Positions 7,913 through 16,271 of a DNA stretch of 16,271 nt are shown here, piece after piece (within the stretch, counting starts at the first letter, position 1; every line of letters starts with the position of its first letter). Source of the DNA: Ettlia oleoabundans (Eukaryota; Chlorophyta; Chlorophyceae; Chlamydomonadales); the NCBI GenBank assembly GCA_019693395.1, contig JAAMXP010002868.1, positions 1 through 16,271 of the forward strand. The letters run 5' to 3'. Both the position numbers and the translations under genes were made by a program. The notes beneath the pieces are model-generated. The model worked only from the letters and a program-made list of their open reading frames with translations, searched no databases and was not told the DNA's origin.

Positions 7913-10056
7913 ATGCCTTCCTGCGCCGCAGTGCACAAAGCAATGGTGCTTGGGTTGGGCGGCGCGGTGCTGCCGCCCCGACCCACGGCTCGCCGCATGC
8001 CCCGCGCAGACAGCTGCCAGCTAGCACGGGTGCACAGCAACAGCTTGCTGGAGGTTCGGCAGACGGCAAGCGCTGGGGCGCTACAGGCGGGTGGAACTGC
8101 AGCGGCGGCAGCCTGTGAACCGGGCAAATATAGTGGCAGCCGCGGTGCCACACACGCATCAGTGGCAGACCTTGTAGATACACCTACCGGTCAACCGCCG
8201 ATGCCGCAGCCGGCTTGCAGCGACCAGAGCAATGTAAGAGGAGGCCAGGAGCAGCTGCTGCAGCCTGCAAAGCAGCAGCAAGAACACCATGAACCTCAGG
8301 AGCAGCAACAGCAGCAGCACCTAGAGCCGCCACTGCAGGAGCAGCAGCAGCACACGGAGCCGTCACCACAGGAACAGCTTCTGCAGCAGAAGGGGGATCC
8401 AGGCCATGGGGTAGAGGCAAGCACTGAAAGGGCAATACCAGCTTCGACGGTACAGGCAGCGATGCAAAAGGTGGTTCCCAGTGCACGCAAGGACGAGCAG
8501 CAGCAGCAGCAGCAGAAGCAGCACATGCCTGGAGGCCAGCAGACAGCCTCCGCCCCGCAGCCTGCCGAACAAGCGCCGCGCGGGCGCAAGCGCAAGGCAG
8601 GCAGCCAGCGTGGCCCGTCGTCTTCTTTGCAGGCAGAGCATGGTACGCCTGGAAGAGACGCCCAAACCCGCTTCACACGCTCGCGCCTGGGCCAGGAGGG
8701 CATGACGGCAGCTTCTGCAATGGGACGAACCAAGCGGCAAGCCAGCTCTGCGGATGGTGCCACCGGCAGCGGGGGCACAGCAGCCGCCACCCCAGCAGCC
8801 AAGCGTCGCAAGTCAAGTGGAAAGGGCGCCAAAAGCCCGCGCAGTGCCGCCTCCAAGTATGCCGACATTCTGCATCGCACCGTGATAGTGCCTGGAGCCA
8901 TCTTCTTGTGAGTTGGGTTGCATGGAAGAAATGGGGTTGCATGGAAACTATTCTGTCGGATCTGAAACACGACGTTGATCTGCTGGTTTAACTGGTTGGC
9001 TGCTTGGCTGGCTGTTTGGCTGCCAACGTGTGTGGTTGTCCGTACCTCTCAAGTGCCATTGTGCCTGGGTTTCGCGTCGCATATAACCCTTAGTTCCCAT
9101 GTTCTGCCGAACACCAACCACTCCCAATATACAGCTGCTGTGCTGCTCTGCGCTTTTAACTCACTCCTGCGCATGCTTTTCACCTAGATGCCTGTAGTGT
9201 GAACAAGCCGGGGCAGGTGTATGTGGGGCATGTGAACAAGCTGGAGAAGCGGCGCAAGCCACCGTCTGTTGAGGTGCAGTTCCAGGATGACCACAGCAAG
9301 TACTGGTGAGGAGTGCAGGGGTAGTTGCAGTTAACGGTGGACAGCGTACTGCGAGTATTTGGGATAGTAGCTGTGGCCAGCTGAGGAAACGGGCTGAGGG
9401 ACTGGCAGTAAGGAAGCTGGCAGCAGCTCTAAGAATGGAGTGGCAGAACGTGTGAGATGAGCTGAAACTTTTACATGCTGGGTTGCGGGTGCAACAAGGA
9501 GGACATGCAAGTATGGCCACTCCATGCTGGCTAGTGCTGTGGTTTTTGTGTACATGCATCTGCAGTCAGCACTGCTCCTGTTGGTATCAACAGGGCTTAA
9601 GGGCAATGGCTCTGCCCCCCATGTGCTGGCTGCAGGTTCCCTGTGAAGGACGTCCGGAGCTGGATGGCCGACATGGTGCGGCAGGGCAAATGGGAGAAGT
9701 ATAATCCTGGCGTATTGCCCCCAACTCCACCTGGTGAAGATGGGCAGTCAGCGGTGCAGGAGGGCGAGGAGGAAGCCTCGGCGGCCAAGGCGCTGCAGTC
9801 AATTTCCGCCTCGCTGCGCAGCAGCAGCGTGCAGGGGGATGGAGCAGCGAGTCGCGGCGGTTCGCAACCGGCGCTGTCAAGCGGTCGCCATCCACGTAAG
9901 GCGGCAGATGACGCAGCGGTGGTTGCTGATGGGGCCGCCAGCCAAGCGGACATGCAGCTGCAGCGATCTGGCAGTGAGCTGAAGCGGGTGGGAGCCTTGG
10001 ACATTATGGTGGCTGCAGCAGACATCAACCGAGGTGGCAGTAAAAACAAAAGCTAA
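7913..10056 (+). CDS. Basic Gln-rich nuclear-type protein with a Tudor-like C-terminal region, 3 exons
   Basis: I do not recognise this as a named protein. Exons: 7913-8907, 9198-9305, 9636-10056, in phase, 507 aa. Residues 1-110 are low complexity. Residues 111-160 are Gln-rich, including three 11-residue repeats, and a polyQ run follows at 196-201. Two basic clusters, GRKRKAG (224-230) and AKRRKSSGKGAK (296-307), look like nuclear localisation signals. Residues about 315-385 form the only ordered-looking part: SKYADILHRTVIVPGAIFF, then GQVYVGHVNKLEKRRK, then VEVQFQDDHSKYWFP and DVRSWM. Short hydrophobic strands with the aromatic YWFP resemble Tudor or other chromatin-reader barrels; this is inference. 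The tail is Ala/Ser-rich. The acceptor at 9197 is required, because one 10 bases upstream would bring a stop into frame. The start is the first in-frame ATG and may be wrong. Confidence 0.68.
8291..8389 (+). repeat. Three-copy 33-base coding minisatellite
   Basis: Three consecutive 33-base units encode EPQEQQQQQHL, EPPLQEQQQHT and EPSPQEQLLQQ (residues 127-159). Each unit starts with a Glu-Pro pair followed by Gln/Glu. CAG-rich sequence continues to about 8520 and includes a pure Gln run around 8498-8515. Confidence 0.75.
8915..8946 (+). repeat. Short direct repeat at the start of intron 1 of the 7913 gene
   Basis: GGGTTGCATGGAA occurs at 8915-8927 and again at 8934-8946, just inside the GTGAGT donor. 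GGCTGTTTGGCTG-type simple repeats follow at about 8990-9025. It is probably slippage-derived intronic sequence with no evident function. Confidence 0.6.
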
Positions 10057-10618
10057 ACGAAGGCCCAGCCTGGCTTTTCTGCGCAGCTGACCCAAGCAAG
10101 ACCCCATAAGAACACAGCCGGTGGTTATGTATTGCCAGTAGCAGCAGCAGCAGCAGCGGGCCACCCAGCAGCTGCTGCTTTGCTACATCTTTAGTACAGC
10201 TTTCTTTAGGACATCTGACCATTCATTGTGCTTTGGCTTGGAACACCCATGTGTTCAAATCATAAGCACCCACACTTACTGTTGCATTTAAATATCCGCC
10301 GGCTTTAATGCAAGACTTTTCCTGATCCAATCCAATGTTACGGTGAATGCTGTTTGTCAGCCGCTTTCCAGACCTGCCCTGCCTTTCAGTCATTCTTGCT
10401 TGCACAAATGCTCTGTGTCCCTTGCCAATAAACAATTCCCCAATAAGGTGCGGATTGCACCTGTAATGAAATGTACTCCCTTGCGGGCTGAACATGTGTG
10501 CTCGCGATTGTTGTGGGCGGTTGGTTGCCATCCCCTGGACAGCGGTGTGCTGCGTGCGCTGTGCTGGCGGCAATCTCTAGTAAGCCGCGGCAAGCCCGCA
10601 TGCCATTGTTTGATACAG
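10057..10618. other. Intergenic: 3' UTR of the 7913 gene and upstream region of the aminotransferase gene
   Basis: No convincing exon lies here, although a frame continuous with the aminotransferase start is open back to 10343. A short AGC repeat sits at about 10140-10157. AATAAA occurs at 10427-10432 and TGTAA at 10462-10466; the latter is the likelier poly(A) signal. That leaves about 150 bases for the aminotransferase promoter and 5' UTR. CCAAT motifs occur at 10326-10335, on the 3' UTR side. Confidence 0.5.
10462..10466 (+). promoter_or_regulatory. Candidate poly(A) signal TGTAA for the 7913 gene
   Basis: This TGTAA lies about 405 bases after the TAA at 10054-10056, a usual chlorophyte distance, and just ahead of the next + strand gene. 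Confidence 0.45.
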
Positions 10619-13600
10619 ATGACCGCCGTCCGATCATTGTTGCGGCACCAGCGGCGCGCCTTTGCCACACAGGCGTGGTTTGGCCATGTGCCAGAGGCGC
10701 CGAGGGATCCAATCTTGGGCGTGACAGAGGTACAAGTCGGCTCGATGGGGTTCCTACATGAAAATGCATCACCTTGCAATGATGAACGGCTTTGGGTTTT
10801 GAGCCGCCCTTGGAACAGAACGTCGGCGCGTGCAGCAGGCGTGTCAATCGCAGAGCTTGCGGAAATGCGACCGATCCTAACGAAAATACCTTCTCGCAGC
10901 CTGCTGGCCACCTGTAGTCAGCTGGCCGCCACCGGCGTGCGCCCCAGGTGCCTTCCGTCTGTGACACCCACACAATTCCACTCGCATCCACCATCTTCTT
11001 GCAGAAATATCTGGCGGATCCCAATCCAAACAAGATAAACTTAGGTCTGCACACTTGCTGCCTCTACTGCCAAAAACAAGCTTCCCTTTGGTTTGGTTTG
11101 GTGCATGCAATGCGCCCGTGGTGCATCCAGTCCCCCGCACTGCCCCAGTCTCGCTTGTGATCGCTGCCTTGGCCTCCGCCCTGGTGAGCTGCAGGCGTGG
11201 GTGCTTACCGCGACGATGACGGGAAGCCGGTGGTGCTGAAGAGCGTACGGGAGGCGGAACGCCGGGTTGTGGGCTCACACTTTATGGTGAGGCCAGTCTG
11301 CGCTTCCGCCTTGGTTGGCATGTTTCCAAACATTTGTTTGACTATGTGCCTTTTGAAGGGCTCAGCTTAGTCCTGCATTGGCTTTCTGCACCTTGCTGGC
11401 TGCTGCCGCTGATGACCGCCTGCCGCTGCTGCTGTTCGCCGATTTTGACTCAGCAGGCACGGCATCGTGTGTTGGGCTGCTTTGCAGGAGTACCTGCCCA
11501 TTGGCGGGCACCGGCAGTTCTGTGAGGAGTCTGTCAGGCTTGCATATGGGGACGATGCGGATGCGATCAAAGGAGGCCAGGTGATCGGTAGAAGAAGCCC
11601 TTACAAGGATAGGCGGGAGAGTTATGGGCTGCAACGATACGCAGGGTTCGGCGGCATGAGTCAACAATCAGACATGGCTACCTGCTTCCTTGCACACTCA
11701 CTGCTTGCTGCTCCTGCAGGTTGCCATGGTGCAAAGCCTGAGCGGTACTGGCAGCTGCAGGTATGCTGCCTGCTGCGGTGCAGGTGGGGCTGAAACATAC
11801 AGCCACCTGTGGGCACAGCTTGCCATTCGGGCAACGGGGTCCCATAGCTGATGAAGTTGCTCGCCTCCCCGCCTGCTGCCGCTCGCAGGCTGTTTGCGGA
11901 GTTTCAAGGGCGCTGGCTGAAAGGCTCCAAGATCTACATCCCCAACCCCACCTGGCGAGTGCCTTGCTGCCCTGCCATGATGCCCTGCTTGCCCAACCCT
12001 CGATCACAATTTGCTGGCCTTGGCATGCTTTGCTTTCCCCATTCCTTGCAAGCCATATTGGTTTTTAGGTGCTTTGCCTTGCACGCACCATCATAACAGG
12101 CTCTCAAAGTCGGGCGGTATCTGCTGCACTGTTTCCCTGCACCCTCCACCCTAACTCGATTCCGCAGGTCCAACCACCACAACATCTGGCGGGATGCTGG
12201 GGTGGATGAGGTGGTGTACCCCTATTATAAGTCTGAGACCCATGGGCTGGACATGGAGGGCATGTGCAATGCGCTGAGCAAGGCACCGGCTGGCAGCGTG
12301 GTGCTGCTGCACGCCTGTGCACACAACCCTACAGGTATCTGACTTGTAGCAGAGCAGCAGGGACATGGCTGGTGCGCCTCTGTGGCTGTTGTAAACATGG
12401 CTCGGCACACCCCACGGCGGTGGCTGCTGGTAGAGAGGCGCTGCCGGGCTGTAGCCTACCCTACTGTACAGTGCCTGGAGGTTTCTACCAGCACCTCCGC
12501 CGCTCTCTTTGCAGGTGTGGACCCCACTGCCGAGCAGTGGAAGGAGATCAGCAGCCTGATGAAGGAGAAGGGGCTAATGGCGTTCATGGACATGGCCTGT
12601 GAGCGAGCTGCTGCCTGCACAGCATCTGATACTGCGGTGACAGACGGTAGCTGCGTGCGGGCTGAGCAGTGCTGCACCACAGCCAGCTGATTCCAGCCCG
12701 CTGACAGCTGAGTGCCTGCTGTCGTACCTGTGGTTGACAGAACCCCTCAGGGCAGCACTTTTTCATCCCTGTCTGCCAGCCATTCCAGTCTGGCAAGCCC
12801 TCAAGCATTCCCGTTTGTTGGCCCTAGCTGCACTGCACTGCAGACCAGGGCTTTGCCTCGGGTGACTGCGACCGCGATGCGCAGGCAGTACGCATCTTCC
12901 TGCAGGACGGACATCGCCTGGGTCTCAGCCAGGTTCGGTTGGAGAAGAAAGTCCAATTCTCCTGGGCAGCTTCTCTGCTCCTTGTTTCCGCCCACCCATC
13001 CCATTGCCCGCTTGCCCTCCCTGCCAGCTGCATGGTACAGCTGCGGGCACGCTATCCGCCTGTCTGCTTTCCGGAGCCGTTGTTTTTCACCCTTGTTTTG
13101 CAGTCCTACGCCAAGAACATGGGCCTCTACGGCCAGCGGGTGGGCTGCTTCAGCATCGTGTGTGACAGCCCACAGGAGGCCAAGGCAGTGGAGAGCCAGA
13201 TGAAGGTATGCGGCTCCTACACTCCGACTGCGGTGCACAGGACGCATTAGTCGTGCTTTAGACTGGCAGCTGGATGGGAGTCTTATTTTGCAACTAGTGA
13301 AGCATTCGGTGTGCTGATAGTCAAGCTTGTCATGTGCGGAGTGGAGTGATTGCCTTTCATAAGCTGAAGTCTCTGTGGATTGTGCCATGCCTCGAATGCA
13401 GGCTCTGGCGCGGCCCATGTACAGGCAAGCAGGGTGGCACCTTTGACAAGTGCCCTTGTTTGTAGTGGCTAGTGGGGCCCTGCTTGTCACACGCCCCTGC
13501 TCACCTCTTACACCGTAATTCTGCCTTGCAGCAACCCGCCGCTGCACGGCGCCCTGCTAGTGCATGAAATCCTGTCTGACGCCGACCTCAAGCGGCATTG

Positions 13601-14399
13601 GTGAGAAAGGGGATGGCTCAGTTGACATCCCGCAATCCGCAAGCATCCATCTATGCTTCACAATGGGAGCAGGCCTTGCTGCGAGTTCAATGTAGAGCGG
13701 CCGTTGCTGCTTTGCACGCTGTGCAGGTATGGCGAGGTGAAGGAGATGGCTGATCGCATCATCAGCATGCGCAAGCTGCTGCGCCAGAGGCTAGAAGAGT
13801 TGGGCAACCCTCTGAGGTAAGGCCTTTATGCCAGCATGCCTCTACAAAGCATGCCAGGGTTCTCTGTGCGGTAAACAATTTCACCTTGCCTTGTGGATCA
13901 TGCCACAGCAATGGGCGTTGGGGTTCGTTGTATTGGAAATCCCATACTTGACAACAGTAATATGATGTCCTTCTGATCACCTTGGTCTCTTGTTTGATGA
14001 CTGTGCTTGGTGCAGCTGGCAGCACATCACGGATCAAATCGGCATGTTCTGCTTCACTGGACTGACGCCAGAGCAGGTGCGCAGAAAGACGGTTGCAGCT
14101 GAGCAATGTACCACCGGCAGCGAGCGTGAAAGCGGGCCAGCAGCAGCAAGCACTGCTGCGATGCATCATAACTACGGAGCTACAACCTTCAACCGTCAGG
14201 TATTGCACGGCTGGGGTTGGAATGGTGACGATTTAGCACTCTTGCCATCTGCGGCCACCTCGCCCTACTGCAGGTGGACAAGCTGACCGCAGAGCACAGC
14301 ATCTACCTCACTAGGAATGGGCGCATCTCTATGGCCGGTGTCAACACGCGGAACGTGGACCGTCTTGCTGAAGCCATCCATGCAGTGACCACGCAGTGA
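10619..14399 (+). CDS. AAT: Aspartate aminotransferase, mitochondrial type, 15 exons
   Basis: PLP enzyme converting aspartate plus 2-oxoglutarate to oxaloacetate plus glutamate, used in the malate-aspartate shuttle. Exons: 10619-10729, 11005-11044, 11195-11286, 11488-11580, 11720-11760, 11889-11954, 12168-12334, 12515-12598, 12844-12932, 13104-13205, 13402-13424, 13532-13600, 13727-13816, 14016-14076, 14274-14399. All phases agree, giving 417 aa. [18 protein letters not shown] looks like a mitochondrial presequence before [18 protein letters not shown]. Catalytic residues are intact: Trp148 (PTWSNHH), Asn201 (HNPTG), Asp229 and Tyr232 (FMDMAYQGF), Schiff-base Lys265 (SYAKNMG), Arg299 (ARPMYSNPP) and Arg393 (NGRISMAG). 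Introns 6 and 11 have GC donors; exon 11 is only 23 bases. An in-frame ATG at 10343 exists, but the sequence between shows no protein-like character, so 10619 is preferred. Introns are not typed with certainty only where GC donors occur. Confidence 0.95.
11955..12167 (+). other. GC-AG intron (aminotransferase intron 6)
   Basis: Exon 6 ends ACC TG and the intron starts GCGAGT. Exon 7 starts G TCC AAC after TCCGCAG, rebuilding Trp-Ser-Asn in the invariant NPTWSNHHNI block. The nearby GT (at 11959) gives the wrong phase. Confidence 0.8.
13425..13531 (+). other. GC-AG intron (aminotransferase intron 11)
   Basis: The 23-base exon 11 ends TAC AG and the intron starts GCAAGC. Joining to C AAC CCG gives [13 protein letters not shown], a highly conserved block. 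A GT donor 7 bases upstream would also keep frame, but would give ARPINPP and delete Met-Tyr-Ser. Confidence 0.8.
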
Positions 14400-14775
14400 G
14401 GATGCCCAACCTCCGCTCAGCAACCCTTCGGGTTGATCCCTGGCACTGAAGGGGCGGCTGATTCGAGTATTGACTCTGGGGATTGAAGTGGCCCATCGAC
14501 GATGAGTGAGCGTGGCAATTTCTGCCCGTTCAGAAAGCTATCGTGACAGGTATACAGCCATTTTTATGGCACAGTGGCAGCCAGGTCAAGGGATCGTTAT
14601 TGCATCAGAGTGCCAATTATGTGAGTAGCGATGGCCGTTCCACGGTAGCAGAGTACAACAGCGACGGGCGCATTCCATATTTTATAGTGTTCCGAGTGAT
14701 CGTGCATTTCATGCATATTGTAACCGTGTCCGCCTATTAAAGTTAGCAACAGCTGTTGACGGCTGGCTGGAATGA
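14400..14775 (+). other. 3' UTR of the aminotransferase gene and short upstream region of dolichyldiphosphatase
   Basis: No exon-like frame is seen here. A small perfect hairpin (CAACCC, 3-base loop, GGGTTG) lies at 14421-14435, shortly after the stop. A TGTAA motif at 14719-14723 probably ends the aminotransferase transcript. Only about 50 bases then remain before the first ATG of the next gene, so a downstream ATG (14881) is also possible for that gene. Confidence 0.6.
14719..14723 (+). promoter_or_regulatory. Candidate poly(A) signal TGTAA for the aminotransferase gene
   Basis: It is the only TGTAA between the stop at 14397-14399 and the next + strand gene, and lies 320 bases after the stop. 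Confidence 0.55.
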
Positions 14776-15935
14776 ATGCAAGCTGCATCACAGCGGCGTT
14801 GGGGAAGCGCCACGCTGGCGACGGGACTGGCTGGACTTGATAGATTTGACTGGGCGACGATTTGTGAGTTGTTCCACAACATGCAGTCGCCGCTTAGGAG
14901 CTTCTGTATTGCCTGCGCGAGGTATGCAGCAGGCGACGGCTTGGGACGGCTTCTCGCGTTGGCCGCTACGGCGCCATACTTCCTCATCTACCATGTAGCT
15001 GTGCTGATACACGCGAAGAGGTGCGCGATGTGCGCAAGGGACACCGCTTGCTGAGGAAGCACGACAGTGGCGGCGCTTGCGGGAGGGGGTGACCCGCCGT
15101 CTGTGCCTTGCCTTGTTGTCTCAATACTCAGAGCTATCTTACAGATGTATGTGCTCATGGTTGCAGGGAGCTGCATATGCCGTTCGTGCTGGTTGGACTG
15201 GTGCTGGTTTCTGGTGAGCGGCGGCATGCTCTGATTGCTAGCGAGCAGTAGCGATGTTCGCCCCTCTGCCTGTTCCCCGCCTGTGTCAAGCACCACTGTT
15301 GTATCAAGCACACTCTTGCTGCACTGCCTCATCTCAAACATGGCATCATATTTCAATCACGTGCAGATCTCAGCTCAAAATTCAAGAAGCTTCTGAGGCA
15401 CCCACGACCAGCAGCAACCTGCAGGCTGTTGGGTAACTGCCGCAGCCACGGCATGCCCAGCAGCCACTCCACTGTCATGGCCTTTGCGGCTACCACCTGC
15501 CTGCTGCTCTACCTGCACCGCCGGCGGCAGAGGAACCTTGCCGGCAAGCACCCTGCTGCAGCAAGCCACTTGACTGGCACCAGCAAGCCATCCGTCACGA
15601 ATGGGACGAGCGGCAGCCTTGTGGAGCTCTTGGCAGAGGCAGTACAGCTATTGGAGGTGCTCCTGCTCTCGGCTCTAACAGCGGCTGTTGGCTACGGTCG
15701 CGTGTACCTTGGATATCACACAGTCGGCCAGGTTGCAGCGGGCCTGTCTCTCGGCGCCTGCTGCGCGGTTGTCTGGTGGCAGCTGACTCTGGCTGTCTGC
15801 CAGCGCTGGTCAAGACCGCTGCTTGCCCTGCCGCCGCTCCGAGCGCTGCACTTTCGGAATACCCTTGGTTGCCCTGATGTTCATGCTGCGGAGGCATTGC
15901 TGTTTGGCCCTGCTGTACCACAGCACGAGGATTGA
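14776..15935 (+). CDS. DOLPP1: Dolichyldiphosphatase (PAP2 superfamily), 3 exons
   Basis: It hydrolyses dolichyl diphosphate to dolichyl phosphate at the ER lumenal face, recycling the lipid carrier of N-glycosylation. Exons: 14776-15020, 15167-15213, 15367-15935, in phase, 286 aa. The order YAAGDGLGRLLAL, KRELHMPF, KKLLRHPRP, HGMPSSHS, GRVYLGYH matches the DOLPP1/CWH8 family. The three phosphatase motifs are KX6RP (Lys104-Pro112), PSSH (128-131, His131) and a third that reads GRX5H (Arg209, His215) instead of the usual SRX5H. Hydrophobic helices lie at about 57-78, 86-97, 133-147, 184-205 and 217-238. A polar loop of about 35 residues (148-182) separates motifs 2 and 3. The Met at 14776 is the longest start; Met36 at 14881 would give a protein closer to animal DOLPP1 at the N-terminus. 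It follows the aminotransferase closely on the same strand. Confidence 0.88.
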
Positions 15936-16118
15936 CTGAGGGAGGCTTGACTGCTCATTCATTAATTGTTTTATGGTCAACCGTTTCTGTATAGTTTGCA
16001 ATTATTCTTGCAGTCAAACTTTGCAACGACATGTGTAAACAGCAATAGCCACAGCCCAGGTGCAGCATAATGCAGGGTGATGCAGGGTAGCAGTGCCACC
16101 ATGCCTGCCACGTTGCTG
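15936..16118. other. Convergent 3' untranslated region
   Basis: This lies between the stop of dolichyldiphosphatase (15935, +) and the stop of the right-edge gene (16119, -). A + strand TGTAA at 16034-16038, about 100 bases after the stop, is a good poly(A) candidate. No TGTAA was found on the - strand here. A 10-base tandem repeat (TGCAGGGTGA, TGCAGGGTAG) is at 16071-16090. Confidence 0.55.
16034..16038 (+). promoter_or_regulatory. Candidate poly(A) signal TGTAA for dolichyldiphosphatase
   Basis: The motif TGTAA sits in ATGTGTAAAC about 100 bases after the TGA at 15933-15935. Confidence 0.5.
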
Positions 16119-16234
16119 CTATTGTTGCGCATCTCCATCACCGCCAAACAGTCCCCAATCGTTGATCTTAAAGGTCGCAATGACCTGCTTGAACAATGAG
16201 GGAGCTGTGAGGTGGGCTCCCTTGAAGCCAGCGC
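16119..16234 (-). CDS. C-terminal exon of an unrecognised gene (partial)
   Basis: I do not recognise the protein. On the - strand a pyrimidine-rich stretch from the window edge ends in TTTATGCAG (16243-16235). The exon then reads AGFKGAHLTAPSLFKQVI followed by ATFKINDWGLFGGDGDAQQ and a TAG stop (16121-16119). The composition is protein-like: mixed hydrophobic and charged residues, with Trp, Phe and Gly clusters near the end. It lacks the low complexity of shadow frames, and the splice acceptor is strong. The exon starts with the last two bases of a codon. The remainder of the gene is to the right of the window. It is convergent with dolichyldiphosphatase. A longer alternative frame over 15977-16240 on the same strand was judged a shadow. 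Confidence 0.55.
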
Positions 16235-16271
16235 CTGCATAAAGGTGGGGTGGGCTGGGTGGGTGAGTGTG

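Noticed and set aside
10343..10618. Upstream in-frame extension of the aminotransferase
   Set aside because: The extension lacks homology-like sequence, contains the likely poly(A) signals of the preceding gene, and would bury a typical mitochondrial presequence inside the protein.
12801..13547. 248-codon open frame on the - strand opposite the aminotransferase gene
   Set aside because: It lies antisense to exons 9-12, crosses intron boundaries without regard to splice sites and has no domain-like sequence. It is a shadow of GC-rich coding sequence.
14421..14435. Hairpin after the aminotransferase stop as a bacterial-type terminator
   Set aside because: The stem is only 6 bp, no T run follows, and the gene is eukaryotic with 14 introns. 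Chance or a weak UTR structure is more likely.
1..16271. A novel multi-gene defence, biosynthetic or mobile system
   Set aside because: The genes are unrelated housekeeping or unassigned nuclear genes with their own introns and promoters, arranged on both strands. Nothing indicates a co-functional cluster or recent transfer of a block.
1..16271. tRNA, rRNA or snoRNA genes
   Set aside because: Reading both strands I found no convincing A and B box pair, rRNA segment or box C/D arrangement. A covariance-model scan would be the proper test.

Overview
The window looks like nuclear DNA of a green alga, most likely a chlorophyte of the Chlorella/Trebouxia kind. The evidence is moderately GC-rich sequence, genes cut into many short exons by introns of roughly 60 to 350 bases with C-AG acceptors and mostly GTG-type donors, TGTAA motifs downstream of stop codons (the usual green-algal poly(A) signal), and proteins that are clearly eukaryotic. 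No operon structure, rRNA, tRNA, CRISPR array or mobile element was seen. All gene models were built by hand from reading frames, splice sites and phase, so short exons and first exons are the weakest parts.

Layout: (1) bases 1-555 hold the end of an unrecognised + strand gene. (2) 5068 to 1421 on the - strand is a 12-exon tRNA-guanine (queuine) transglycosylase, about 459 aa. (3) 7332 to 5629 on the - strand is a 7-exon single-pass membrane protein with a signal peptide and one thioredoxin domain (TMX1-like plan), about 228 aa, whose active site appears degenerate. (4) 7913 to 10056 on + is a 3-exon, 507 aa basic, Gln-rich, NLS-bearing protein of unknown function with a small Tudor-like C-terminal region. 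(5) 10619 to 14399 on + is a complete 15-exon mitochondrial-type aspartate aminotransferase, 417 aa. (6) 14776 to 15935 on + is a 3-exon dolichyldiphosphatase (PAP2 family), about 286 aa. (7) 16234 to 16119 on - is the last exon of an unrecognised gene running in from the right edge.

The genes do not form one pathway. Two belong to the secretory pathway (the thioredoxin-domain membrane protein and dolichyldiphosphatase, which recycles the N-glycosylation carrier), one to tRNA modification, one to amino-acid/malate-aspartate metabolism and one probably to the nucleus. Genes 3 and 4 are divergent and share a roughly 580-base upstream region; genes 1/2 and 6/7 are convergent.

I found no novel multi-gene system. 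The points most worth a second look are the chlamydial-looking transglycosylase with a possible dual-targeting N-terminus, the thioredoxin domain lacking both CXXC and the cis-proline, three GC-AG introns supported by invariant protein motifs, and the unassigned nuclear protein with a conserved-looking C-terminal module.
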